Shown here piece by piece: positions 1 to 5,897 of a DNA stretch of 11,967 nucleotides. The DNA lies in NCBI GenBank assembly GCA_016210785.1, contig JACQTN010000197.1, positions 1 through 11,967 on the forward strand, read 5' to 3'. Made by a program: the position numbers and the translations under genes. Below the pieces are notes generated by a model. That model saw only the letters and a program-made list of their open reading frames with translations, did no database searches and had not been told where the DNA came from. Origin of the DNA: Armatimonadota bacterium (lineage in GTDB: Bacteria; Sysuimicrobiota; Sysuimicrobiia; Sysuimicrobiales; JACQTN01). The first letter of the stretch is position 1, and every line of letters starts with the position of its first letter.

Positions 1-175
1 GCTTCACCTCGTGGTGCAGCACGTCCACGATCTCGGCGTCGGTGAGGGTGCGCCCCTTCTCAATCTCCGCGTTGCGGATTGCGGCGCGGGCCAACCGGAT
101 GACGGAGAGCCGCACGGCGTCGCGGGCCTTCATGGCGCGCTTCATGTCCTCGGTCAGCCGGTCGGCCAGCGTCAC
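1..175 (-). CDS. yqeY: GatB/YqeY domain protein, N-terminal part (runs off the window)
   Basis: This is the first 58 residues of a YqeY-family protein; the rest lies beyond the left edge. The helical N-terminus reads TLADRLTEDMKRAMKARD, then VRLSVIRLARAAIRNAEIEK and LTDAEIVDVLHHEVK, which is the usual opening of the family (about 150 residues when complete). The family is related to the tail domain of the GatB amidotransferase subunit, and its exact role is not settled. The start is a GTG with GGAGG at 182-186, six bases upstream, so I am fairly sure of it. It follows rpsU after 57 bases on the same strand, a very common rpsU-yqeY pairing, and probably shares the rpsU promoter. Confidence 0.9.
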   Translation of the reverse strand, partial: MTLADRLTEDMKRAMKARDAVRLSVIRLARAAIRNAEIEKGRTLTDAEIVDVLHHEVK

Positions 176-191
176 CGGAATCCTCCACGCT

Positions 192-219
192 CCCGTCGCG
201 GACCGCGCGCCCCGACGGG
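192..219 (-). other. Intercistronic hairpin between rpsU and yqeY
   Basis: CCCGTCG (192-198) and CGACGGG (213-219) form a perfect 7-bp stem. The 14-base loop can itself pair (CGCGG/CCGCG). It lies between the rpsU stop and the yqeY ribosome binding site. There is no T-run, so it is not a classical terminator. It could stabilise rpsU mRNA or damp yqeY translation; this is inference, and random pairing is easy in such GC-rich DNA. Confidence 0.35.
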
Positions 220-232
220 CGTCCCGCCGTTC

Positions 233-409
233 TCACCGCTTCCGTCTCCGCGCGGCGCGCGCCAGCTTCCGCCGCCGCTTCGCGCTGGGTTTCTCGTAGT
301 GCTCGTGCCGCTTGGCGTCCACCAGGATGCCCGCCCGCTTCACCTGCCGCTTGAAGCGCCGCAGGGCGCTGTCCAGCGTCTCGTCCCGGCCCACGCGCAC
401 TTCAGTCAT
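233..409 (-). CDS. rpsU: 30S ribosomal protein S21
   Basis: A 58-residue basic protein with the full S21 pattern: [20 protein letters not shown] at the N-terminus, then [22 protein letters not shown] and an Arg/Lys-rich tail ([11 protein letters not shown]). S21 binds the 30S subunit near the 3' end of 16S rRNA and assists initiation on natural mRNAs. The length is normal for bacterial S21. The ATG start is preceded by a purine-rich GGTGAGG stretch close to the start codon. It is first in a unit with yqeY and is served by the strong promoter at 482-511, with a leader of about 65 bases. The identification is firm. Confidence 0.97.
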   Translation of the reverse strand: MTEVRVGRDETLDSALRRFKRQVKRAGILVDAKRHEHYEKPSAKRRRKLARAARRRKR

Positions 410-427
410 TTCCTCACCCCCTTCCCC

Positions 428-449
428 GGCGAGGACTGCGCAGTTCGCC
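428..449 (-). other. Hairpin in the rpsU leader
   Basis: GGCGA (428-432) pairs with TCGCC (445-449), and ACTG/CAGT pairs inside it, with two unpaired G residues (433-434) as a bulge. It sits between the predicted rpsU transcription start (near 475) and the rpsU ribosome binding site, so it would be part of the leader RNA. It may protect the 5' end or take part in control by ribosomal protein; neither is shown. Confidence 0.4.
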
Positions 450-481
450 TGTCATCGCGAGACCAACGCCGTAATGTGGTC

Positions 482-511
482 ATTATACACTGCGCGGCGA
501 AAGAGTGTCAA
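482..511 (-). promoter_or_regulatory. Consensus housekeeping promoter for rpsU-yqeY
   Basis: Read on the minus strand, TTGACA (511-506) is followed by an 18-base spacer and TATAAT (487-482), identical to the sigma-70/sigma-A consensus in both hexamers. The transcription start would be near 475, about 65 bases before the rpsU ATG. The -35 box begins six bases after the stop codon of the upstream same-strand gene. Chance identity in both boxes is very unlikely in DNA this GC-rich. Confidence 0.93.
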
Positions 512-516
512 AACGG

Positions 517-2277
517 CTAGGGACGGGGAATCCGGCGCACGCTGACCGCGCGCACGTGCAGGTCCTCCCTCCGGTTTCCGGCCGTGTTGATGGCGAAATC
601 CCACCCCCACGTGTTGGCGAAGTTGGCGTCGGGGAGGGTGATGGTAATGGTCACCCACCCATCCTTCGCCTCCACCCACTGCCAGGGCGAGAAGCGGTAC
701 CCGGTGTCGGAGTCGTAGAAAATGTTGAACCCGAGCTGGCCGGGTGCGCGCGCCCCGTACACCTCGATGGTCAGCTCCACGGCGTACCGCCCGTCGTTGA
801 AGAACAGGTAGGTGTCGTCCACGTTGAAGTAAACGTAGACGATGCCCCGCGCCACGTTGGTCTTCGCCACCTGCGCGCCCTGGATCTCCGCCACCTCCAG
901 GGCCCCGTTGCGACGGACCCGGTAGGGCATGTTGTACAGGCCGTGCTCCTCGTTGATGGCGGACAGGCGCGCCCACACCCGCTCCGCCCTGCTGAAATCG
1001 GCCCGCGGATCCACGGGGGGCTGGATCCAGGCCCGGCCGCCCAGCGTCTGCCGCGCCTCCGCCGCGGCGGCCGCGGGGAGCCCCGCCAGCACCACCGGCT
1101 CGATGGCCAGCGGAATGGCGAGCTTCCCTTCGTTGGTCGCAACCTCCGTGCGGACGCCGCCCAGCGTCATCACTTCCACCCTGGCGTCGCCCTCCGCCGA
1201 CAGTTCCAGCGAGGACCCCGCCAGCAGCCAGGCCAGCACCACTGGCCGCTCCTGCCCAAAGAGCAGCACGTAGGTGCCCGGCCCGCGCCGCAGGTGACCG
1301 GCAAGCGACCGTCCCCGCAGCGCCTCCGCCAGCGTGCGGTGGGCCACGTCCAGGCGGGTGGCCGGGTCGAGGGGGCCGGCCCAGAACACCCGCTCCGCGC
1401 CCGCGGCCAGCGCGCTGGCCAGCGCGCGCCCCAACAGCGCCGGCCGCGCCGCGGGACGGCCGAACTCCTCGAAGGACGCGGGGTCCCACTCCACCCAGAT
1501 GCGCTTGCCGGGCGCCTTGGCCAGCGCGCGCTCCTGGAAGGTGGCCAGTGGACCGATGACGGCCTCCGGCGCCAGGCCCGCCGGCGCGATGGAGAGCACC
1601 TCAAAGGCGCCGCCCGCCACGCCCAGCAGCGCGCGCATGAAGGCCAGGTCCACGCCGGCCGGCGTGGCGGCGATCAGGCGGCTCTGCGGATCGGCCGCCC
1701 GGGCCGCGGAGCGCGCGCCCCGGAGCAGCGACAGGTAGTCCACCGTGGTGCCGCGGAACCAGGGCAGCCCGAGGATCGTCCACACCTGCCAGTCCTTGAC
1801 GCGGTCGCGGTACCGGGTGACCGCGGCGTGCACGAACGCCTCCCAGTCCGCGGTCTGCCTGGGCGGCTGCCGGCTGTAGATCATGGGATCGCGCGTCTCG
1901 AGGCCGGTGGCGATGGACGCCCACACCGGCGTGTAGGCCAGCACCAGGATCACGCGCAGCCCGGCCCGCCCGGCGGCCTGCACGGCATCGTCGAGGGCCG
2001 CCCACCGGAACTCGCCCTTCCGCGGCTCCAGCGCGCTCCAGTCGGCGACGATCTTCACCGCGGAGGCGCCGGCGGCCGCCGCCTGCGCGGCCCCGACCGA
2101 CGAAGACAACACCAGGCCCAGCGGCGCGGCATCGCCGGATGCGGCGGCGGGCGAGGCGCCCTGGCCGGCCGGCTGTGCCCACGCGCCTCGTCCCGGGGCC
2201 GCATCCGGCAGCGCCAGCGTCGCGGCCGCGACGACCGCCATCACCTGAAGCCAGCGTCCCGCCCGATCGCGTGCCAT
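517..2277 (-). CDS. Secreted TIM-barrel glycoside-hydrolase-like protein, probably catalytically degenerate
   Basis: I chose the ATG giving 586 residues because it opens with a signal-peptide-like segment: MARDRAGRWL, hydrophobic residues 11-24, possible cleavage after AWA-Q near 34. The frame stays open upstream to 2493 but that part looks non-coding. Residues 53-300 resemble the (beta/alpha)8 fold of clan GH-A enzymes such as GH39/GH42: the VKIVADWSALEPRKGEF stretch (74-90), RWAALDDAVQAA, GLRVILVLAYTPVWAS, then a segment like the one holding the acid/base Glu. There the usual W-N-E-P is W-T-I-L (166-169), so the catalytic Glu is absent, and the second site reads IWVEWD (260-265) rather than the usual IWVTE-type motif. 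Residues 430-586 form a beta-rich C-terminal domain with many Tyr/Phe/Trp, like a carbohydrate- or surface-binding module. I infer an exported sugar-binding or inactive enzyme. It is followed closely by the rpsU promoter. Confidence 0.8.
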   Translation of the reverse strand: MARDRAGRWLQVMAVVAAATLALPDAAPGRGAWAQPAGQGASPAAASGDAAPLGLVLSSSVGAAQAAAAGASAVKIVADWSALEPRKGEFRWAALDDAVQAAGRAGLRVILVLAYTPVWASIATGLETRDPMIYSRQPPRQTADWEAFVHAAVTRYRDRVKDWQVWTILGLPWFRGTTVDYLSLLRGARSAARAADPQSRLIAATPAGVDLAFMRALLGVAGGAFEVLSIAPAGLAPEAVIGPLATFQERALAKAPGKRIWVEWDPASFEEFGRPAARPALLGRALASALAAGAERVFWAGPLDPATRLDVAHRTLAEALRGRSLAGHLRRGPGTYVLLFGQERPVVLAWLLAGSSLELSAEGDARVEVMTLGGVRTEVATNEGKLAIPLAIEPVVLAGLPAAAAAEARQTLGGRAWIQPPVDPRADFSRAERVWARLSAINEEHGLYNMPYRVRRNGALEVAEIQGAQVAKTNVARGIVYVYFNVDDTYLFFNDGRYAVELTIEVYGARAPGQLGFNIFYDSDTGYRFSPWQWVEAKDGWVTITITLPDANFANTWGWDFAINTAGNRREDLHVRAVSVRRIPRP

Positions 2278-2300
2278 GGTTTCTCTTCGCGCACTCCCCC

Positions 2301-2323
2301 GGACAGTTTCCTCCACTCTGTCC
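2301..2323 (-). repeat. Hairpin in the leader of the glycosidase-like gene
   Basis: GGACAG (2301-2306) and CTGTCC (2318-2323) form a perfect 6-bp stem. On the minus strand the 11-base loop reads AGTGGAGGAAA, placing a Shine-Dalgarno-like GGAGG in the loop. It lies about 24 bases upstream of the chosen start of the secreted protein, so it could influence translation. The pairing is short and evidence is limited. Confidence 0.3.
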
Positions 2324-2351
2324 TCCAGTGCCCTGCGGCGTACGTTCGTTG

Positions 2352-2385
2352 CAGAAGTCCGAGCGAATTCCACGGCGGACTTCTG
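2352..2385. repeat. Perfect 10-bp inverted repeat upstream of the glycosidase-like gene
   Basis: CAGAAGTCCG (2352-2361) and CGGACTTCTG (2376-2385) are exact reverse complements around a 14-base centre containing GAATTC. There is no T-run on either side, so it is not an intrinsic terminator. Its place, 75-108 bases upstream of the predicted start codon in a gap of 219 bases, fits an operator for a dimeric regulator or a stable mRNA leader hairpin. Function is inferred. Confidence 0.55.
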
Positions 2386-2417
2386 ACTCAAGACACTGGC
2401 GCCTGCTGAGCAGACGC

Positions 2418-2457
2418 GCGGCGCGCGGGCCGGATTCCCTGTCTCGGCGCGCGCCGC
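2418..2457 (-). terminator. Strong GC hairpin after the aminopropyltransferase gene, possible terminator
   Basis: GCGGCGCGCG (2418-2427) and CGCGCGCCGC (2448-2457) pair perfectly over 10 bp around a 20-base loop. It lies about 40 bases past the stop codon of the minus-strand aminopropyltransferase gene (stop at 2497). No U-tract follows, so if it ends transcription it would do so with help, or it may only protect the mRNA end. Confidence 0.4.
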
Positions 2458-2496
2458 CTCCCCGCGGCCGACGACCCGCCCGCGCGCGTCCACCGC

Positions 2497-3432
2497 TCAG
2501 TCGATCTCCAGCAGCGCCGCGTCGTCAATCACCGGGCCGTCCACGGCCAGTGCTTCCCGCAGCGGCCGCGGCAGCCGGAACATGCGGGCGTGCGCCTCGC
2601 CGTCGTAGAAGCGCAGCCCGCGGACATCCCGCGCCGCCAGCCGGCGGTCCACCTCCTCCGCGGCGAGCGCGGCGGGGTCCACCGACGGCGACGCCGTGAC
2701 GAATCCCCACAGCGAGTCAAAGGAATAGATGTAGTCCATGTAGGAGCGCACCACCGGCAGCACCGCCCGCAGCGTCCGGTGGATGGCGGCGTGCGCGCGG
2801 TCGCTCGCGTCGTAGCGGATGCCCAGCGCCTGCACGGCGATGATCCCGCCGGGCCGCAGGCGCGCCGCCAGCGTGCCGTAGAACTGGCGCGTAAAGAGGC
2901 GCGCCGAAGGCGCGCCGGCGATGGGATCGCTGATGTCGCTGATGATGACGTCGTAGGCCGCCGCCTGCTCCTCCACGTACCGCCGGCCGTCGTCGAAGAC
3001 CAGACGCACCCGCGGGTCGTCGAAGGCGCCCTGGTGCCAGGAGGGCAGGTGCTCGCGGCACAGCTCCACCAGCCCCGCATCGATATCCACCATGGTGACC
3101 GACGCCACGGGGTGGCGCAGGACTTCGCGCAGCGTGGCCCCTTCCCCGCCGCCCAGGATCAGCACCTGGCGGGGATCGCTGTGCGCCACCACGGCGGGGT
3201 GCACCAGCAGCTCGTGGTAGATGTGCTCGTCCACTTCGGCGGACTGGATCTTGTGGTCAGTGACCAGGCACCGTCCCAGGAAGGGACTCCGCTGGATCAT
3301 CACGCGCTGGAAGGGCGTGCGGCGGTCCACCAGGACCTCGCCCATGCGGTGGGCGTGCAGTTCGTCGGAGGTGTACCAGTCATAAAACCACAGGCCCCGG
3401 ACCAGGTCGTCCTGCGCGTCGCCACCAGCCAC
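2497..3432 (-). CDS. Aminopropyltransferase, thermospermine-synthase (ACL5)-like
   Basis: This 311-residue member of the spermidine synthase family should transfer an aminopropyl group from decarboxylated S-adenosylmethionine to a polyamine. The nucleotide-binding loop is GGGEG (94-98), not the GGGDG of standard SpeE, followed by VDID (115-118). The catalytic stretch is ISDISDPIAGAP (164-175, with Asp166 and Asp169), then RLFTRQFY. The GGGEG loop and the D-x-x-DP-x-x-G-x-P pattern match plant ACL5-type thermospermine synthases better than spermidine synthases. The GTG start has GGGGGAGG (3440-3447) seven bases upstream. It is divergent from pdaD-speE-speB, which carries a standard SpeE, so a different acceptor such as spermidine is likely. 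Substrate choice is inferred. Confidence 0.87.
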   Translation of the reverse strand: MAGGDAQDDLVRGLWFYDWYTSDELHAHRMGEVLVDRRTPFQRVMIQRSPFLGRCLVTDHKIQSAEVDEHIYHELLVHPAVVAHSDPRQVLILGGGEGATLREVLRHPVASVTMVDIDAGLVELCREHLPSWHQGAFDDPRVRLVFDDGRRYVEEQAAAYDVIISDISDPIAGAPSARLFTRQFYGTLAARLRPGGIIAVQALGIRYDASDRAHAAIHRTLRAVLPVVRSYMDYIYSFDSLWGFVTASPSVDPAALAAEEVDRRLAARDVRGLRFYDGEAHARMFRLPRPLREALAVDGPVIDDAALLEID

Positions 3433-3502
3433 GGCGCGTCCTCCCCCAGAGGTGATGGTGCGGCGCGCGGTGCGCCGCCGGGCCCCGCCACATCCTGCGA
3501 GG

Positions 3503-3537
3503 AGCTTCCTGGTTTGGCATTTCCCAGGCAGCTTCCT
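3503..3537. repeat. Pair of AGCTTCCT direct repeats downstream of the left-going promoter
   Basis: AGCTTCCT occurs at 3503-3510 and again at 3530-3537, 27 bases apart. Both lie between the -10 element (3548-3553) and the start of the minus-strand aminopropyltransferase gene, so they fall at the start of its predicted transcript. They could be operator half-sites or part of a leader structure. Two 8-mers are weak evidence by themselves. Confidence 0.3.
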
Positions 3538-3547
3538 AGCATCCGGG

Positions 3548-3556
3548 AGTATACCA
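3548..3556 (-). promoter_or_regulatory. Extended -10 promoter for the left-going aminopropyltransferase gene
   Basis: The minus strand reads TGG-TATACT, i.e. a TGn extended -10 with a 5/6 TATAAT match (TATACT at 3553-3548). The region 17 bases further upstream has no good -35 box, which is typical of extended -10 promoters. Transcription would start near 3541, giving a leader of about 109 bases. The 292-base divergent gap 3433-3724 also holds a perfect 7-bp inverted repeat, GCGAGCG/CGCTCGC, at 3571-3588 just upstream of this box, a possible operator between the two polyamine transcripts. Confidence 0.6.
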
Positions 3557-3650
3557 TATCGCCGGCGCGCGCGAGCGCAGACGCTCGCAAGCCGCGCCCT
3601 CCGCGTTCGTCCAGCAGGATGCGGACGCGGGAAGGCGAATCAGGCGCGGG

Positions 3651-3656
3651 TAGAAT
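3651..3656 (+). promoter_or_regulatory. Possible -10 element for pdaD-speE-speB
   Basis: TAGAAT matches TATAAT at five of six positions, and the transcript start would fall about 60 bases before the pdaD ATG. No convincing -35 box lies at the right distance and no TG extension is present, so this is only a candidate. Confidence 0.3.
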
Positions 3657-3724
3657 CGTGCGCGAGGGGAACCACGGCGAGCGCCCGCGCGCGACGCGCC
3701 CGGCCGGAGGTGAGGAGAGCACCG

Positions 3725-4186
3725 ATGTGGGACGTGCCCAAGGCCATCTCGATCGTCGCCGGCGCCGGCGAAGGGCTCACGGAGGTCAACGCCTTTGATC
3801 GCGCCCTGCTGGAGGCCGGCGTCGCCAACCTCAACTTCATCCGCGTCACCAGCATCTTCCCCGCGGGGGCGAAGATCGTCCCGCCCCGCCAGGTGCCCGC
3901 GGGCGCCCTGGTGCCCGCCGTCTACACCCGCGTGGTGAGCGATCGCCCCGGCGACGTGATCGCGGCGGCGGTGGGCGTGGGGCTGAGCCGGGGCGACTTC
4001 GGCGTCATCATGGAGTACCACGTGCACGCGCCGGCGGCGGCGGCCGAGGCGCGGGTGCGGGCCATGGTCGAGGAAGCGTTTGCCATCCGCGAGATGGCCC
4101 TGGACCAGATCCACGTCCGGGTCGCCGAGCACGCGGTGCGGCGGTGCGGGTGCGCCGTGGCCGCGGTGCTGTTCTGGCCGGAGTAG
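3725..4186 (+). CDS. pdaD: Pyruvoyl-dependent arginine decarboxylase
   Basis: This 153-residue proenzyme converts arginine to agmatine, the first step of polyamine synthesis by this route. The family cuts itself at an internal serine, which becomes the pyruvoyl cofactor. Here the sequence FIRVTSIFPAGAKIVPP (38-54) marks the site, with cleavage expected between Thr42 and Ser43. GVIMEYH (93-99) carries the conserved catalytic Glu97. Length matches the short archaeal/bacterial form. The ATG start follows a long purine stretch, GGAGGTGAGGAG (3706-3717). It ends three bases before the speE start and heads a three-gene polyamine operon. No PLP-type decarboxylase is seen nearby. Confidence 0.94.
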   Translation: MWDVPKAISIVAGAGEGLTEVNAFDRALLEAGVANLNFIRVTSIFPAGAKIVPPRQVPAGALVPAVYTRVVSDRPGDVIAAAVGVGLSRGDFGVIMEYHVHAPAAAAEARVRAMVEEAFAIREMALDQIHVRVAEHAVRRCGCAVAAVLFWPE

Positions 4187-4189
4187 ACC

Positions 4190-5068
4190 ATGCACGCCTG
4201 GCTCACGGACCAGATCGCGGAAGGCTTTGCCGCCACGTTCCGGATCGGGGACACCCTGTACGACCACCGGTCGCCCTACCAGCACATCCGCGTGGTCACC
4301 AACGCCCACTTCGGCCGCATGCTGGTGCTGGACGACGCGGTCCAGACCACGGAGCGGGACGAGCATTACTACCACGAGAGCCTGGCCCACCTGGCCCTGT
4401 GCGCGCACCCGCGGCCGCGGCGCGTGCTGATCATTGGCGGCGGCGACGGCGGGCTGCTCAAGGAAGTGCTGCGTCACCCCGTGGAGCGGGTGATCATGGT
4501 GGAAATCGACGCGGAGGTCATCGCGATCAGCCGGCGCTTCCTGCCCGCGGTGTGCCGGGGCGCGTTTGAGGACGCCCGCGCCGCGGTGCGCATCGACGAC
4601 GGCATTCGCTTCGTGGCAGAGGCGCGCGAGGCGTTCGACGTCATCCTGGTGGACTCGCCCGACCCCAAGGGCCCCGCCCTCGGCCTCTACTCCGGCGACT
4701 TCTACGATGGGCTGCGCGCGCGCCTCGCCCCGGCCGGGGTGCTGGCGGTCCAGAGCGGCTCGCCGCTCTTCCAGGCAGACCTGTTGCGCACGATCCGCGC
4801 CCTCATGGCATCGCGCTGGCCGGTGGTGCGCACGGCGCTGGTCACGGTGCCCACCTACCCCGGCGGGCTGTGGAGCCTGACGCTGGCTACGTCCGGCGCC
4901 GACCCGGCCGCCATTTCCGCCCACGTCCTCGGAGCGCAGATCGCCGGCATGCATCTGCGCTACTACTCGCCGGCGCTGCACCACGCCGCCTTTGAAGTCG
5001 CGGCCGCGGTGGTCGCCGAGATCGAGCAGGGTGCGCCGCATGCCCGGGCCGGATCCACGCTTCCTTAA
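4190..5068 (+). CDS. speE: Spermidine synthase-type aminopropyltransferase
   Basis: A 292-residue SpeE with all standard motifs: YDHRSPYQHIRV (24-35), YYHE (60-63), GGGDGG (83-88), VEID (104-107), LVDSPDPKGPALGLYS (153-168, catalytic Asp155 and Asp158), and YPGGLWSLTLA near 223-233. It transfers aminopropyl from decarboxylated S-adenosylmethionine to putrescine or, as in Thermus, to agmatine. With pdaD immediately before it (three bases) and agmatinase overlapping its end, the aminopropylagmatine route is possible, but the acceptor cannot be read from sequence. The GGAG at 4180-4183 inside the pdaD end supplies the ribosome binding site, so translation is probably coupled. The C-terminus is slightly longer than usual and low in complexity. 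Confidence 0.94.
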   Translation: MHAWLTDQIAEGFAATFRIGDTLYDHRSPYQHIRVVTNAHFGRMLVLDDAVQTTERDEHYYHESLAHLALCAHPRPRRVLIIGGGDGGLLKEVLRHPVERVIMVEIDAEVIAISRRFLPAVCRGAFEDARAAVRIDDGIRFVAEAREAFDVILVDSPDPKGPALGLYSGDFYDGLRARLAPAGVLAVQSGSPLFQADLLRTIRALMASRWPVVRTALVTVPTYPGGLWSLTLATSGADPAAISAHVLGAQIAGMHLRYYSPALHHAAFEVAAAVVAEIEQGAPHARAGSTLP

Positions 5069-5897
5069 CGCCTCGGAAGATCCCGCCGGCGCTGCCGCGG
5101 TCCTGCTGGGCGTCCCCTTCGACGGCACCAGTTCGTACCGGGGCGGGAGCGGCAAAGGTCCGGCCGCGATCCGGCGCGCCTCCCACTGCCTGGAGACCTA
5201 CTCGCCTGTGCTCGACCGTGACCTGGACGACCTCTCCTGTGCCGATCTGGGCGACCTGCCGTGTGACGGGCTCCTGCCCGGCGACGTGGTCGCATCGGTG
5301 CAGCGCGCGCTCGGCGATCTGTCGCCCTCCGTACTCCCCGCGCTGCTGGGTGGGGAACACACGGTGACCCTGGGCGCGGTGCGGGCGCTCGCGGCGCGGC
5401 ATCCCGATCTCGCCGTGCTGCAGGTGGACGCCCACGCCGACCTGCGCGACGAGTACCAGGGCGAGCGCGTCGGGCACGCCACGGTGATGCGGCGCGTGCT
5501 GGAGGTGGTGCGCGGACCCCTGGTGCAGGTGGGCGTCCGGTCGGGAACGCGGGAAGAACTGGCGGTGGCGCGCGCCGCCGCCCGCCACACCTCCGCGGCC
5601 CTGGCGCTGCCCGCCGCGGTGTACGCGGACCTGGCGCGCGGGCCGGTCTATCTCACGGTGGACATCGACGTGGTGGACCCCGCGTTTGCACCCGGCACCG
5701 ACAGCCCCGAGCCGGGCGGTCCCACGGCAGGCGAACTGCTGGCGTTCCTGTACACCCTGCGCGACCTGCGGGTGGTGGGGGTGGACGTGGTGGAGGTGGC
5801 GCCGGCGCACGACGCGGGCGAGATCACGGCGGTGCTGGCGGCCAAGGTGGTGCGGGAGTGCCTGCTGATGTTTGCTACTGCCCCCACACCTCTCTGA
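5040..5897 (+). CDS. speB: Agmatinase/ureohydrolase family protein
   Basis: A 285-residue ureohydrolase; in this setting it likely removes urea from agmatine to give putrescine, or from aminopropylagmatine to give spermidine. The two-manganese ligands are present: His107 in GGEHT, Asp130/His132/Asp134 in VDAHAD, and Asp208/Asp210 in VDIDVVDPAFAPGTDSPEPGG. I chose the ATG at 5040 because the longer frame adds an Arg/Ser-rich stretch unlike the family, while MPGPDPRFL leads directly into the fold; AGGG about eight bases upstream can serve as binding site. It overlaps speE by 29 bases, implying coupled translation. Its last 23 bases also overlap the 3' end of the convergent dipeptidase gene. Confidence 0.92.
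   Translation: MPGPDPRFLNASEDPAGAAAVLLGVPFDGTSSYRGGSGKGPAAIRRASHCLETYSPVLDRDLDDLSCADLGDLPCDGLLPGDVVASVQRALGDLSPSVLPALLGGEHTVTLGAVRALAARHPDLAVLQVDAHADLRDEYQGERVGHATVMRRVLEVVRGPLVQVGVRSGTREELAVARAAARHTSAALALPAAVYADLARGPVYLTVDIDVVDPAFAPGTDSPEPGGPTAGELLAFLYTLRDLRVVGVDVVEVAPAHDAGEITAVLAAKVVRECLLMFATAPTPL

Noticed and set aside
505..2409. Long open frame on the plus strand opposite the glycosidase-like gene
   Set aside because: Its translation is rich in Arg, Gly, Pro and His with no domain pattern. It is the mirror of a real gene with a signal peptide and fold on the other strand, as expected in high-GC DNA.
2278..2493. Upstream extension of the glycosidase-like protein by 72 codons
   Set aside because: It would bury the signal peptide in the interior and runs through inverted repeats. 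The ATG at 2277 gives a normal exported protein.
3536..5155. 539-codon minus-strand frame covering pdaD and speE
   Set aside because: It lies antisense to two genes with complete catalytic motifs and has His/Arg/Gly-biased composition without any recognisable domain.
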